In this document: positions 17,283 through 26,165 of the stretch, one piece after another
How the letters are laid out: the number at the start of each line of letters is the position of its first letter
Position numbering within the stretch: position 1 is the first letter of the stretch
NCBI RefSeq assembly: GCF_038003085.1
Contig: NZ_JBBOOM010000001.1
Span: 1,116,001 to 1,180,000, forward strand
Origin: Psychrobacillus sp. FSL K6-2836
Lineage (GTDB): Bacteria > Bacillota > Bacilli > Bacillales_A > Planococcaceae
Direction of reading: 5' to 3'
DNA length: 64,000 bases
Made by a program: the position numbers and the translations under genes
Notes under the pieces: generated by a model
The model's input: only the letters and a program-made list of their open reading frames with translations
Databases searched by the model: none
What the model was told of the DNA's origin: nothing

Positions 17283-18308
17283 TTATTTCTTTTCTTCTAT
17301 TAATTGTTGGATAGTTTCATATAAATTTGGAGTCCAATCTGGGAATGAAGTATATACACTTTTAGCTGCTTCCTTGAAAGGTTTTAAATCTACTTCATGA
17401 ATCTCTATACCTTCTGCTTCAAATTCTGCTAATACAGTTTCAGACTCTTGGTCAGTAATTGCTTTAGCATACTCTCCTGCTTCGTCTCCTGATTCTTTTA
17501 AGATCTTCACTAAATCTTCAGGAAGTGATTCCATAAAGGCTGTTCCAGCAATCCAAGGACTCATGATTTTTGTATGCTCTGTAAGAGATAAGTGTTTTGC
17601 TATTTCGTTCATCTTCGAACCTTTCAAAACTGGTAATGGATTCTCAGCACCATCGATTAGACCTTGTTGTAAAGCAGTATATAGGTCTGCCAATGGCATT
17701 GGTGTCGGTACTGCACCTAGAGCCTCGAATGATTTGATGTACATCTGATTATTAGGAACTCTAATTTTCATACCTTTTAAATCATTTGGAGTCAATACAG
17801 GCTCAGTTGTCATTAGTTGACGTTTACCATAGATAGTATTTGTAGTGACGATATCAATACCTTCTGTGTTTAGTTTCTCAGTTTGTTCTTTAAACCAATC
17901 TGTTGTTGTTAAATATAAAAGGTCATCAAAATCTTCCGTTAAATATGGTGCAGTTAAAATCCCTACATCTGGAACATAGTCCATCAAAAAGTCATAACCT
18001 GTAAAAATAACTACATTATTTCCCATGATTGCTTGTTCAACTACATCCTTTTCTGAACCTAATTGTGAACTAGGATATAAAACTAATTCTAATTTACCTT
18101 CGCTTTTTTCTTCAGCTAGCTCTTTCCATTTTTTTGCAAGTTGATCAATTGGTTCCCCCGGTTGATTACCATATGCAACGTTTATTACTACTTTCTCATC
18201 ACCTTTTACTTCTCCATCTTTAGAAGAATCTTTTTCAGAACAGGCAGAAACCAATAAAGCTAAAATCGTAAGTAGTGTAAATAATGTCCATTTGTTTAAC
18301 TTTTTCAT
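17283..18308 (-). CDS. TRAP transporter solute-binding lipoprotein (DctP type)
   Basis: Extracellular binding protein (341 aa) with a lipoprotein signal whose lipobox is LVSAC near residue 23. Family blocks are GEPIDQLAKKWKELAEEKSE, VVEQAIMGNNVVIFTG near 100, the carboxylate-binding MKIRVPNNQMYIKSFEALGA (near 185; its first Arg is the residue that pairs with the acid in TRAP proteins) and GLIDGAENPL. The carboxylate Arg supports a sugar-acid ligand. It follows kdgK after 49 bp. Confidence 0.9.
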   Translation of the reverse strand: MKKLNKWTLFTLLTILALLVSACSEKDSSKDGEVKGDEKVVINVAYGNQPGEPIDQLAKKWKELAEEKSEGKLELVLYPSSQLGSEKDVVEQAIMGNNVVIFTGYDFLMDYVPDVGILTAPYLTEDFDDLLYLTTTDWFKEQTEKLNTEGIDIVTTNTIYGKRQLMTTEPVLTPNDLKGMKIRVPNNQMYIKSFEALGAVPTPMPLADLYTALQQGLIDGAENPLPVLKGSKMNEIAKHLSLTEHTKIMSPWIAGTAFMESLPEDLVKILKESGDEAGEYAKAITDQESETVLAEFEAEGIEIHEVDLKPFKEAAKSVYTSFPDWTPNLYETIQQLIEEKK

Positions 18309-18357
18309 TTGTTTAATCCCCTTTGAATAATTTTTTGTATTAACAATTTAATGTTAT

Positions 18358-19314
18358 TTATCTACTGATACTTTCTTTCCCATCAATAAATAACTTTACA
18401 TCCTCTAAATATGGTAACCCCTCATTATCTCCTAAAACTGTTGTCACCAAAGCACCTACTCCATTTGCAAACTTAAGTGAGTCTGAAGGTGTACATCCTA
18501 ATAAGTAACTATATACATATCCGACATCAAATCCGTCACCCGCACCGACCGTATCTACTGGGTTCACATTAAAGGCAGGGGCAGTTAACCATATACCATC
18601 CCGATATAGCCGTGAACCATTGCCACCATCTTTAATAACTAGGTGTTGGATATTATGATGATTTGCGAAGTTTACTAGTTCTTCCTCAGAGTCTGTACCG
18701 AGAATCATTCGTATTTCCTCTAAACCTGTTAAAAGGATGTCAACGTATGGGAAAACTTTTTCAAATGTTGTAACCGCTTTCTCAATCGTCCAAAGTTTTA
18801 ATCGAATATTTGGATCAAATGCAACTGGAATATTACGTTTTTTTGCTAATTTCAATAAATGTTCTGCAATTTCAAGATTCTTTTCATCAATTGCTAAATA
18901 TACTCCAGATAAATGAATTAAATTTACACCTTCTAGTAACTCTTCATGGATGTCGTCTTTACTAAGCGTTAGAATAGGAGAATCATATCTATAATAAAAT
19001 GTTTTCCCAGCTCCAGATTCCTGTATCTCTTTGAAGTTCACTGAAGTAGGACATCCATTAACAAATTGAACCTCCGAAACATCTACACCTTCTCCGCGGG
19101 CAAAATTATAAATAACCCGACCAAATTCATCATTTCCTAAGCGACTTATCCACTTAGACTTTAAGCCTAAGCGAGCGCAGCCAACCGCGAAATTAAGTTC
19201 AGCTCCTCCCACTTTTCTTTCAAATTGAGTAACATATCTTAGCGGACCTGTTGTAATCGGATTCATTGTAATCATTGCATCTCCGATAGTTAAAACTTGT
19301 AATTCAGATGACAT
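18358..19314 (-). CDS. kdgK: 2-keto-3-deoxygluconate kinase (PfkB family)
   Basis: Sugar kinase (318 aa) expected to phosphorylate KDG to KDPG with ATP. PfkB motifs are KVGGAELNFAVGCARLGL near residue 32 and NPVDTVGAGDGFDVGYVYSY near 246, with the catalytic Asp in GAGD. YYRYDSPILTLS near 100 is typical of KDG kinases. GGAG lies 8 bp before the ATG. Its place between kdgR and the TRAP genes, with uxaA and eda downstream, fixes the role; motifs alone would also allow a fructokinase. Confidence 0.85.
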   Translation of the reverse strand: MSSELQVLTIGDAMITMNPITTGPLRYVTQFERKVGGAELNFAVGCARLGLKSKWISRLGNDEFGRVIYNFARGEGVDVSEVQFVNGCPTSVNFKEIQESGAGKTFYYRYDSPILTLSKDDIHEELLEGVNLIHLSGVYLAIDEKNLEIAEHLLKLAKKRNIPVAFDPNIRLKLWTIEKAVTTFEKVFPYVDILLTGLEEIRMILGTDSEEELVNFANHHNIQHLVIKDGGNGSRLYRDGIWLTAPAFNVNPVDTVGAGDGFDVGYVYSYLLGCTPSDSLKFANGVGALVTTVLGDNEGLPYLEDVKLFIDGKESISR

Positions 19315-19332
19315 GTGACATTCTCCTTGTAA

Positions 19333-20337
19333 CTATATGGATTGACGCTCGATGAGAGTCGGTACATACCTGATAATTTCATACGATTCTTCTAATACGT
19401 TTTCTTTTAATAATTTAAGTAGCTGTTTTGCTGCATCTTTACCCATCTCAAATGTAGGTTGCTTGATAACAGTAATTGGTGGTGAAGATATCTCTAAAAA
19501 TGGAGAATCATCTATAGAGACAATGCTTACATCTTCTGGAACTTTAATATCAGTTTCTTTTATGAATCTCAGCAGTTCAATGAGTGATAAATCATTTGAA
19601 GCAAAAAATGCTTTTGGTCGCTCTTCAGATGCCCAAATATTATCCAGTCTTTCACGAATCTTTGAACGATCTTCTGCAATTAGCCAGTTTTCATTCGGTT
19701 TTATACCTCGTTCAATTAGAGCTTCTCTGAAACCCTGCAACCGCTCTACCCGTGGTGTAACATTTTGGATAATCGAGGTAGTGATAATTGACATTTCATT
19801 TCTTGATGCTTTTAAGATAATTTCCACAGCCATTGAAGAAGCTTCTTTGTTATCTAGTAATAGCGTTGGATACATTGGTTCCTGTATTTTCCTATCAACG
19901 AATACAATCGGGAAATTTGCTTGTTTAAGTTTTATATATAAATCCATATTTCCATTTGTCGGAAATATTATTAAGCCATCTACTTGTTTAGCTACTAGCA
20001 TCTCGATATAATCTCTTTCCTTTTTCGGATCGTCATCAGCATTACAGACAAAAAGGTGAAAGTTATTCGTTTCACATTCATCCTCAATAGCGCGAATAAT
20101 CTCTGTTGAAAAAGTGTGAAGAATATTTGCTACAATAACACCAATCGTAGAAGATTTCTTTTGTTTAAGACTCTTAGCAACAAAGTTTGGAATATAACCA
20201 AGTTCTGCAATTGCCTCGCGAATTCTAATCTGTGTTGTCTCCGCCATATATTCGAATCGATTATTAATATATTGAGAAACAGTACTTTTAGAAACCCCTG
20301 CCTTCTGTGCAACATCAACCATTGTTACTTTATTCAT
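19333..20337 (-). CDS. kdgR: LacI-family regulator, KdgR type
   Basis: Regulator (334 aa) with an N-terminal LacI helix-turn-helix (VTMVDVAQKAGVSKSTVSQY) and a sugar-binding-protein-like effector domain (IGVIVANILHTFSTEIIRA, VDGLIIFPTNG, VPEDVSIVSIDDSPFLEIS). The ATG at 20337 is preferred: AGGGG lies 7 bp upstream. The longest frame would begin at 20364, inside the operator palindrome, with no ribosome site. It is the first gene of the operon, so it controls itself. KDG or KDPG is the likely effector by analogy with Bacillus KdgR. Confidence 0.85.
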   Translation of the reverse strand: MNKVTMVDVAQKAGVSKSTVSQYINNRFEYMAETTQIRIREAIAELGYIPNFVAKSLKQKKSSTIGVIVANILHTFSTEIIRAIEDECETNNFHLFVCNADDDPKKERDYIEMLVAKQVDGLIIFPTNGNMDLYIKLKQANFPIVFVDRKIQEPMYPTLLLDNKEASSMAVEIILKASRNEMSIITTSIIQNVTPRVERLQGFREALIERGIKPNENWLIAEDRSKIRERLDNIWASEERPKAFFASNDLSLIELLRFIKETDIKVPEDVSIVSIDDSPFLEISSPPITVIKQPTFEMGKDAAKQLLKLLKENVLEESYEIIRYVPTLIERQSI

Positions 20338-20362
20338 TTCCATGCCCCTTCTTACCAAATTC

Positions 20363-20389
20363 ACTAAACCGGTTTAGTAAATCGGTTTA
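20363..20389. promoter_or_regulatory. tandem KdgR (LacI-type) operators
   Basis: A perfect 16 bp palindrome ACTAAACCGGTTTAGT (20363-20378) is followed by a near-palindrome TAAATCGGTTTA (20378-20389), with centres 13 bp apart. They lie between the -10 box (20395-20400) and the kdgR start codon, where binding would block transcription. Confidence 0.82.
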
Positions 20390-20394
20390 GGTAA

Positions 20395-20423
20395 AGTATA
20401 AAAGAAAGCCTTTTCAAAATCAA
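20395..20423 (-). promoter_or_regulatory. sigma-A promoter of the kdgR operon
   Basis: On the minus strand, -35 TTGATT (20418-20423), a 17 bp spacer and -10 TATACT (20395-20400), directly followed by the tandem KdgR operators. Confidence 0.72.
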
Positions 20424-20686
20424 TACATTTTTTAGAATATTTAACCTAAAAAATAATTTCTTTTATTGTATGACATTTCCAACCTATCATAATAAAACTT
20501 GTTCAAATCATATAATATCCAATAATTACAAAAAATGATGAATAGTATAAATACCTCTATTTGAACCACTCAAAAAGATTAATTTAGTTGTTTAAATTTT
20601 AAATTGAGTGTGTTAATAACTAGTAACACTACTTCAGTTTTTGATTATTTTAAATAGATTTCAGTATAGGATATTCCCAAGTTATT

Positions 20687-21165
20687 ATGTTTTGGTTGGA
20701 GTTTACGTGGTGGTTAGAGTAATTTAAGTGGTAGTTGGAACCGGTTATGTGGTGGTTAATCCAAGTTATGTGGTAGTTGGGAGTTTATGTGATGGTTAGA
20801 GTAATTTAAGTGGTGGTTGGAACTGGTTATGTGGTGGTTAATCGAAGTTATGTGGTGGTTAATCGAAGTTATGTGGTGGTTAATCGAAGTTATGTGATAG
20901 TTGGGAGTTTATGTGGTGGTTAGAGTAATTTATGTGGTAGTTGGAACTGGTTATGTGGTGGTTAATAGAAGTTATGTGGTAGTTAGGAGTTTATGTGGTG
21001 GTTGGAGTAATTTATGTGGTAGTTGGAACCGCTTATGTGGTGGTTAATCGAAGTTATGTGGTAGTTTAGAGTTTATGGAGTGGTTTATGTGGTAGTTGCA
21101 AACTATTATGTGGTATTCGGAACTGGTTATGTGGTGGTTAATCAAAGTTATATGGCGGATAATTT
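20687..21165. repeat. family-1 minisatellite array, 82 bp higher-order unit
   Basis: Monomers of about 19-22 bp share the core TTATGTGGTRGTT. Four variants recur in order (roughly TTTATGTGGTGGTTAGAG, AATTTAAGTGGTAGTTGGA, ACCGGTTATGTGGTGGTTA, GAAGTTATGTGGTAGTTGG), giving an 82 bp unit: GGAAC marks fall at 20738, 20820, 20944 and 21026, with two extra monomers (42 bp) in the third interval. No open frame runs through it. It lies between the terminator of the rare-sugar operon and the kdgR promoter. Confidence 0.9.
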
Positions 21166-21193
21166 CTAAAGATTTTTAGATAACTTTCTAAAG

Positions 21194-21236
21194 CAAAAAA
21201 AGCCGCTAGAAGTGATTGAATCACCTCTAACAGCTT
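21194..21236 (-). terminator. intrinsic terminator after the rare-sugar operon
   Basis: On the minus strand AGAGGTGATT and AATCACTTCT pair, with outer GC pairs, then GGC and a run of seven T. It lies 60-100 bp beyond the HAD gene stop. It is nearly identical to the terminator at 45478-45517. Confidence 0.85.
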
Positions 21237-21294
21237 GAACTATTTCATTCTGGCTACGGCAGTTCAATAGTTGCTAAGAATTCTTTGAAACATT

Positions 21295-21915
21295 TTAAAG
21301 GAACAGATCTATTAAATCAAAAGGCTTTTGGATTAAGTATTCATAGCTGTCTGGATTGCCAAAGCCGTAATTAGCAAATACAAATGGAACACCGGCAAAT
21401 TTGGCTGCATCACAGTCACCTTGTGTATCACCCACGTACACTGCGGATGAGACATTATTGCGTTCCATCAGTAGTTTAATATTTTCTCCTTTAGTTAGAC
21501 CGGTTCTGCCTGGGTTTTCAAAATCGAGAAAGTATTTTTCAAGTCCATGATACGCATAAAATGATTCAATATACCCTTCCTGGCAATTGCTGACGATGAA
21601 TAAGCGGTAGCGAGAAGATAATTTTTGAAGTACTTCCTCTAAATCCGGATACAAAACTCCACCTTCACGTCTCAAGTCTACCTGCTCTCTTTCACAGCAT
21701 TTAAGAATGAGTTCCATTTGTTTAGCTTCATCCAAATAGTCAAATAAGCGGGCAGCGATGTCTTTGACTTGTAGTCCCATAGTTTTTTTCAGGTCATCCT
21801 CAGTAACTTCACCCCGACCATACTTTACTTCTTGAACAACTTTGGACCAGGATTTGGATACTGTTCTTCTAGAATCCCAGAGTGTTCCATCGAGATCAAA
21901 AATGATGCTGTCCAT
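21295..21915 (-). CDS. HAD-superfamily phosphatase
   Basis: Haloacid-dehalogenase-type hydrolase (206 aa). Motif I is IIFDLDGTLWDS (nucleophile Asp near residue 8), motif II is FIVSNCQEGYI, motif III is Lys in GLTKGENIKLL, and motif IV is VYVGDTQGDCDAAKFAG. It resembles phosphoglycolate- or sugar-phosphate phosphatases. The ATG at 21915 is chosen; a GTG 18 bp earlier lies inside the GGGAGG ribosome site. It is the last gene of the acid branch. A strong hairpin separates it from the aldolase gene, so it may be expressed less than its neighbours. Confidence 0.85.
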   Translation of the reverse strand: MDSIIFDLDGTLWDSRRTVSKSWSKVVQEVKYGRGEVTEDDLKKTMGLQVKDIAARLFDYLDEAKQMELILKCCEREQVDLRREGGVLYPDLEEVLQKLSSRYRLFIVSNCQEGYIESFYAYHGLEKYFLDFENPGRTGLTKGENIKLLMERNNVSSAVYVGDTQGDCDAAKFAGVPFVFANYGFGNPDSYEYLIQKPFDLIDLFL

Positions 21916-21940
21916 AATGCATTTACCTCCCACTTGAAAA

Positions 21941-21980
21941 GAAAGACACGAAATCCTCTGATTAAGAATTCGTGTCTTTT
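21941..21980. terminator. hairpin, bidirectional terminator-like
   Basis: A perfect 11 bp stem, AAAGACACGAA (21942-21952) with TTCGTGTCTTT (21969-21979), with T-rich tails on both strands. It lies between the KDPG-aldolase-like gene and the HAD gene and could partly terminate the operon there. Confidence 0.6.
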
Positions 21981-21986
21981 CAGTTT

Positions 21987-22625
21987 TTATTTTTGGCGTG
22001 CCTGTTGGATTTGTTCTATAAAGCGTTTAGCTGTTTCTGTAATTTGTTCGTAACCGTCTACTTCCGGCTTACCGATTAGACTTCCACCAGCACCGACTGC
22101 CACTGCTCCAGCACTAATCCACTCACTAACATTGTCCACACTGACACCGCCTGTAGGCATAAGATTAGCTTGAGGAATCGGTCCTTTTATCGCTTTGATT
22201 ACTTTAGGTCCCATTAGTTCCCCAGGAAAAACTTTCAAAATATCTGCGCCGCTTTCCAACGCTTTCACAACGCCTTCAATTGTCATAACACCGGGCATAT
22301 ATGGTATTTGATATCGATTGCAAAGAGTCGCTGTAGCTTCACTGAAATAAGGGCTTACCACATATTGAGATCCTGCCAAAATGGCTATGCGAGCAGTTTC
22401 AGCGTCTAGTACTGTACCGGCACCGATGAGGATGTCCTCTTTGAACTCTTCTGCTAATTCTCGGATGACTTCTGTAGCTCCAGGAATTGTATAAGTAATT
22501 TCTATTGCAGAAACACCACCCTTCAAAGCAGCTTCCGTAATTCTTTTAGCCTGTTCTGTATTATCAGCCCGTACAACCGCAACAAGTCCAGAGTCTGTTA
22601 TTTTGGAGATTACTTGATGCTTCAT
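21987..22625 (-). CDS. KDPG/KHG aldolase family protein (second copy)
   Basis: Class I aldolase of the Eda family (212 aa) for a 2-keto-3-deoxy (phospho) sugar acid. Conserved Arg in GLVAVVRADN, Glu in SAIEITYTIPG, LIGAGTVLDA, Schiff-base Lys in ADILKVFPGELMGP (near residue 130) and MPTGGV for phosphate are present. AAGGA lies 7 bp before the ATG at 22625; an ATG 6 bp earlier would sit against that site. It is clearly different from the eda at 10811. Its neighbours suggest it splits a product of the lactonase/dehydrogenase branch into pyruvate and an aldehyde. Confidence 0.85.
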   Translation of the reverse strand: MKHQVISKITDSGLVAVVRADNTEQAKRITEAALKGGVSAIEITYTIPGATEVIRELAEEFKEDILIGAGTVLDAETARIAILAGSQYVVSPYFSEATATLCNRYQIPYMPGVMTIEGVVKALESGADILKVFPGELMGPKVIKAIKGPIPQANLMPTGGVSVDNVSEWISAGAVAVGAGGSLIGKPEVDGYEQITETAKRFIEQIQQARQK

Positions 22626-22646
22626 CAACATATCCTTTTCAGCTCC

Positions 22647-23222
22647 TTAAGCCCATTTTGGGTTATCTATGACTTCCGTATTACCATCTTTTTCTACAAC
22701 TAGTTTACGATATCCTTTTGTTTCAATTGTTCCATAGTCATGACCTGCATCTGCACGGAAAGAAAAGAAAGTGACTAGAGGTTGATCTCCTGTGTTGATG
22801 CTTCTATGAGCGTAACGAGGCGGTACATATACCGCTTGACCTGGTGCAAATTTTTCAATTTGCCAGTCGCCTTCTGGATTTTCCATTAGCATATAACCAT
22901 TGCCGCTTAGACAGTAATATACTTCACCTGTTTCTAAAATCGTATGGAAATGACCTTTCGTCATGTAATATTCATTACCCACTTTACCTGGATACACAAT
23001 GCTTGTACCAAACAAGATGTCACCTTCTGTTTGAGGTACTTCAAGCTCATAGAATTCATAGATAAGCGGATCATTTTCTTTAGCAACTTTTTCGTCAAAA
23101 GCCTGTTCATCGTAGTACATCCCTTTCATGCGGGATAATTGTCTCTTCGTTGATTCTCTTGTAGTTGACAGTCCTGTGGCTAAGTTAAAATCGATATTTA
23201 ATGCTTTTACTGGTTCTATCAT
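22647..23222 (-). CDS. cupin-type glucose-6-phosphate isomerase family protein
   Basis: A single-domain cupin (191 aa) matching the archaeal-type phosphoglucose isomerase family. The metal motif is TKGHFHTILETGEVYYCLSG (His, His, Glu near residues 90-100), and the second cupin motif is VPPRYAHRSINTGD near 140. Known members interconvert glucose- and fructose-6-phosphate with a bound metal. In a sugar-acid operon it may instead isomerise another phosphorylated or free aldose/ketose. GAGGG precedes the ATG. Confidence 0.82.
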   Translation of the reverse strand: MIEPVKALNIDFNLATGLSTTRESTKRQLSRMKGMYYDEQAFDEKVAKENDPLIYEFYELEVPQTEGDILFGTSIVYPGKVGNEYYMTKGHFHTILETGEVYYCLSGNGYMLMENPEGDWQIEKFAPGQAVYVPPRYAHRSINTGDQPLVTFFSFRADAGHDYGTIETKGYRKLVVEKDGNTEVIDNPKWA

Positions 23223-23251
23223 TTAAATGTCCCTCTTTCTACTAATAATTA

Positions 23252-24193
23252 TTATGATTGATTTGAAATTTCTTCAATCTGCTGGAATGTTTCTCCTTCA
23301 ATCGGAAGATGGAACACTTCTGCGATGACCTGAGTCCAACCGTGCAAGAAGTAAATCCAGCCATCTTCCACTTGAAGCTGGCTTCTTTCCTCTTGAGCAA
23401 TTGCTTGATGCATAAAATCTCGATCTCCACGATAGTTAAGCTCCCAGACAAAGCTGCTAGAAGGAAACTGTGCAGAATCGGACAGTGGTGATCCAGGTCT
23501 GTCTTTCCCAAGTCCAGTCGCATTAATGATGAGTGAGTTGTCTGCTAAGGATTGAAGTAGCCCATCATTTTCTTCAACACTTGAAATGAGATGATATTCT
23601 ACATTCGCATCCTGATTAACTTCAGTTAAAATATGCATAATCTCTTCTAGCCGTTTTTCGTTCATGTCAGTAATGACCAGCCGTTTCGGTATTTCTTCAC
23701 CTTTTTCACGGTTCATTAAATAAGAAGAAATCGCAATCGCGCTTCCACCAGCACCGAGAAGTAGTGTCTCACCTTCGTTATTGCTCCAATAGTTTTTTGG
23801 TATAAACCGTTCAAGTGCCATTCCGCTACTGATTGGATCCTTAGCATGTCCACGAAGTTTGCCGTCCTTTTTAGAGATACAAGACAGTTCTCCAAACATT
23901 TTTGCATAGGGGTCCATTTCATCAAATAAGTCTTTGGCTGCCTCATACAAATCAATTTTATGTGTAGTTACAAGAGCACCAAGAGAATGTTCATCGTTTT
24001 TAATAAATTCTACAACTTTCCGGTAATCAGAAGGATCTGCATGAATCTCCAAATCAATTCCTTTGAGAACAGCATTAGGAAATCCAAGTATCTTTGCCCA
24101 TTTCGGAAATAACGTCATGATAGACGATTTTGTCGTTGTTACACCTATAAAATACATTGTTGGGACTGTTGCCTGTTCAGGTAGTTGTACCAT
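23252..24193 (-). CDS. AroE-fold (shikimate dehydrogenase family) oxidoreductase
   Basis: NAD(P)-dependent dehydrogenase of the shikimate/quinate dehydrogenase family (313 aa). The substrate-lobe motif is LVTTHKIDLYEAA (near residue 72; AroE has VT-P-HK), the dinucleotide motif is LLGAGGSAIAISSYL near 140, and INATGLGKDRPGSPL near 225 corresponds to NATP.G. The Lys in THK matches the catalytic Lys. The ATG at 24193 is chosen for its GGGTGA at 7 bp; the longer frame would run into the upstream gene. Nothing else nearby belongs to aromatic synthesis, so a polyol or sugar-acid substrate is more likely than shikimate. Confidence 0.72.
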   Translation of the reverse strand: MVQLPEQATVPTMYFIGVTTTKSSIMTLFPKWAKILGFPNAVLKGIDLEIHADPSDYRKVVEFIKNDEHSLGALVTTHKIDLYEAAKDLFDEMDPYAKMFGELSCISKKDGKLRGHAKDPISSGMALERFIPKNYWSNNEGETLLLGAGGSAIAISSYLMNREKGEEIPKRLVITDMNEKRLEEIMHILTEVNQDANVEYHLISSVEENDGLLQSLADNSLIINATGLGKDRPGSPLSDSAQFPSSSFVWELNYRGDRDFMHQAIAQEERSQLQVEDGWIYFLHGWTQVIAEVFHLPIEGETFQQIEEISNQS

Positions 24194-24210
24194 GCAATTA
24201 TCACCCTTTC

Positions 24211-25173
24211 TTATCGTTTTGCAAAAGCTTTGGCGGGGTTGCACACTAGCATTTTTTGTATGATTTTTTCTGTCACACCTGCTTGTTTCAGCATGGGTAT
24301 GAAATGAGCTAATAGATGATCCATGCCAAAACTTCCACCATCGTAAAATTTCATACGCTTTCTTGTTGTATCAAGGCTAAGCAGAATTTGATCCTCATGA
24401 CCAGCATCAAGAAGACGAAGGATTAGTTCTACCTCTTCTTCATCAGAATGATAATGGAAGCGGCCAATTGTATCGAGTTCCAAAAACACACCAGTAGAAG
24501 CTACATGAAGCATATAGTCCGCATTTTCCATTTTCCTATCGAGATGACATATGATTAACCTGTAGGCGGGAACCCCTAGACTTTCGTATAATGAAATTTG
24601 TTCAAGTGCGTGATAACCAAGTTCGGTATGACTCATTATAGGTGAACCAGTAGCGACTGCAGCTTTTGCAGCAGAGCGGAACAATTCAAAATATCTTCCT
24701 GCTGTACCCTGCATATCAGCGGCTGTCTTGATCAATCCCGCACGCGCAGGAAGTTGCTCCGACGGCCAACTGTCCTCTCCATCTGCGAACATGCCCACTG
24801 TCAATTCTTTTATAAAAAGTTCAGCGAGTTGCTCTGAGTCTTTTGTGTGAATCCAGTGATCTTCAGGGTAAAAGGATAGTTTATGAAACCCAGTAGAAGC
24901 AAGAATATTTAGGCCAGTTTGTTCAGCTACTTTAGCAAGCCACCGAGCATGACGTCCTGATCCCACAGGCTGGGCATCTATTATAGTCTGTACACCGAGA
25001 AGTTGGATTTCCTTCAGTTCCTGCATTGTCTGTTCAAAATCATCAATACGAAGTGCCGGATCTTGCTTCGCAGGCTGTCCAGCCTTGATAAATAAATGTT
25101 CATGAGCATGTGTGATACCCATTTCTTCTTGACTGATATCACCACTTACAGTAGTGACTATACGTTCTCTCAT
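24211..25173 (-). CDS. phosphotriesterase-like lactonase
   Basis: Amidohydrolase-superfamily protein of the PTE/Php group (320 aa). Metal-binding residues are visible in ITHAHEHLF (near residue 24), MSHTELGYHALEQ, IICHLDRKMENADY and LLSLDTTRKRM (near 265). Related proteins from Listeria and Bacillus (Lmo2620, Bh0225) were reported to hydrolyse phosphorylated pentonolactones, so a sugar-lactone substrate is the best guess. AGGAG lies 8 bp before the ATG at 25173. Two MDR dehydrogenases upstream could supply the lactone. Confidence 0.78.
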   Translation of the reverse strand: MRERIVTTVSGDISQEEMGITHAHEHLFIKAGQPAKQDPALRIDDFEQTMQELKEIQLLGVQTIIDAQPVGSGRHARWLAKVAEQTGLNILASTGFHKLSFYPEDHWIHTKDSEQLAELFIKELTVGMFADGEDSWPSEQLPARAGLIKTAADMQGTAGRYFELFRSAAKAAVATGSPIMSHTELGYHALEQISLYESLGVPAYRLIICHLDRKMENADYMLHVASTGVFLELDTIGRFHYHSDEEEVELILRLLDAGHEDQILLSLDTTRKRMKFYDGGSFGMDHLLAHFIPMLKQAGVTEKIIQKMLVCNPAKAFAKR

Positions 25174-25184
25174 TTGGATCACTC

Positions 25185-26123
25185 CTATGCATTCAGCATT
25201 TCGAGGAGGTTACGTGTTGAAACGACAGCCATCCGTTCTATAGCTTCATTTGTATATGCACCAATATGTGGTGTAAGTATAAAATTAGGTAGTTGCACGA
25301 GTGAATCTCCTTTAGAAGGTGGCTCTTGTGAATAGACATCCTGTGCTGCAACTGCAATCGAACCATTATTTAGTGCCTCAAAAAGGGCTTTTTCGTCAAC
25401 AAGTTCTCCACGTGCTGTATTGATTAAAATTGCGCTTGGTTTCATCTGCTTCAATATATTTTCGTTAATGAGATGTGTGGTATCTTCAGTAACCGGCAGA
25501 TGAAGAGTGAGGATATCGGCCTGTCTTACAGCATCTAAAAGTTCCACTGTTCTTGTGACTCCGTATGTATCTAGAAACTCTTGATCATTAAAATATGGAT
25601 CATAAATTGTAACGTTCATTTCTAGACCACGTGCCCGCTTAGCCACTTCTTTACCAATCTGACCTCCACCGAAGATCGATAAATTCTTGTTTGTCAGTTC
25701 CGTACCAATCGTGCGCTCCCAGCTGAACTTCTTTACTTCATTAATCGTAGAAGAAAGTCTACGGCTAGATTCGAACATTAGACCGATAGCAAGTTCAGCA
25801 ACTGAGATGTTATTCGTGCCGATTGCATTTCTTACTGAAATACCCATTTCTTTTGCTTTTCCTAAATGGATATTATCCATCCCTACCCCATATTTCGAAA
25901 TAGCCTTCAACCCTTTGAACGCTTCAAGAACTTGAGTAGAAAGTGGATCAACACCGACAATTATTCCAATAATGTCGTCAGTAGCAAGTTCAAGTAACTG
26001 ATCCTCTGAAAAGGTTTTTCCTGTCGTATTTTCAATTATTTCATAGCCTGCTGCCTGCAACATTTCAAAAGGCTTCTGCTTATACTTTTGGAATGATTTT
26101 GGAGTGACAAGTATTTTTGCCAT
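25185..26123 (-). CDS. D-isomer-specific 2-hydroxyacid dehydrogenase
   Basis: NAD-dependent dehydrogenase of the phosphoglycerate dehydrogenase type (312 aa). The Rossmann motif is IFGGGQIGKEVAKRARG near residue 145, with NTARGELVDEKAL near 230 and the catalytic His in ILTPHIGAYTNEA near 282. It lacks the ACT regulatory domain of SerA. GGAGGG lies 7 bp before the ATG at 26123. It probably oxidises or reduces a hydroxy-/keto-sugar acid of this branch. It opens the third gene group, separated from the MDR genes by 156 bp holding a stem-loop and an operator-like motif. Confidence 0.85.
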   Translation of the reverse strand: MAKILVTPKSFQKYKQKPFEMLQAAGYEIIENTTGKTFSEDQLLELATDDIIGIIVGVDPLSTQVLEAFKGLKAISKYGVGMDNIHLGKAKEMGISVRNAIGTNNISVAELAIGLMFESSRRLSSTINEVKKFSWERTIGTELTNKNLSIFGGGQIGKEVAKRARGLEMNVTIYDPYFNDQEFLDTYGVTRTVELLDAVRQADILTLHLPVTEDTTHLINENILKQMKPSAILINTARGELVDEKALFEALNNGSIAVAAQDVYSQEPPSKGDSLVQLPNFILTPHIGAYTNEAIERMAVVSTRNLLEMLNA

Positions 26124-26165
26124 CAATTTTCCCTCCAACTCTCTGTTTGTGTGTATAACATTACT

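Larger units (their letters stand above)
20615..21240. repeat. composite intergenic module A (left flank, minisatellite, terminator)
   Basis: This stretch matches 44990-45517 beyond the array itself. The left flank (CTACTT.AGTTT, then AATAGATTTCAG and ATTCCCA.GTTA, about 70 bp) and the right flank (GGCG.AT.ATTTCTAA, an A run, then a hairpin with GAAGTGATTGAATCACCTC) are both shared, while the neighbouring genes are unrelated. So the whole intergenic block was copied or moved, not just the repeat units. Confidence 0.75.

Noticed and set aside
19352-20011. 219-residue open frame antisense to kdgR
   Set aside because: Lies wholly inside a clear LacI-family gene, with no ribosome site or recognisable motif; a shadow frame.
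20687-21165. CRISPR-like repetition
   Set aside because: Monomers are about 20 bp, contiguous and graded in sequence, with no unique spacers and no cas genes nearby; these are minisatellites.
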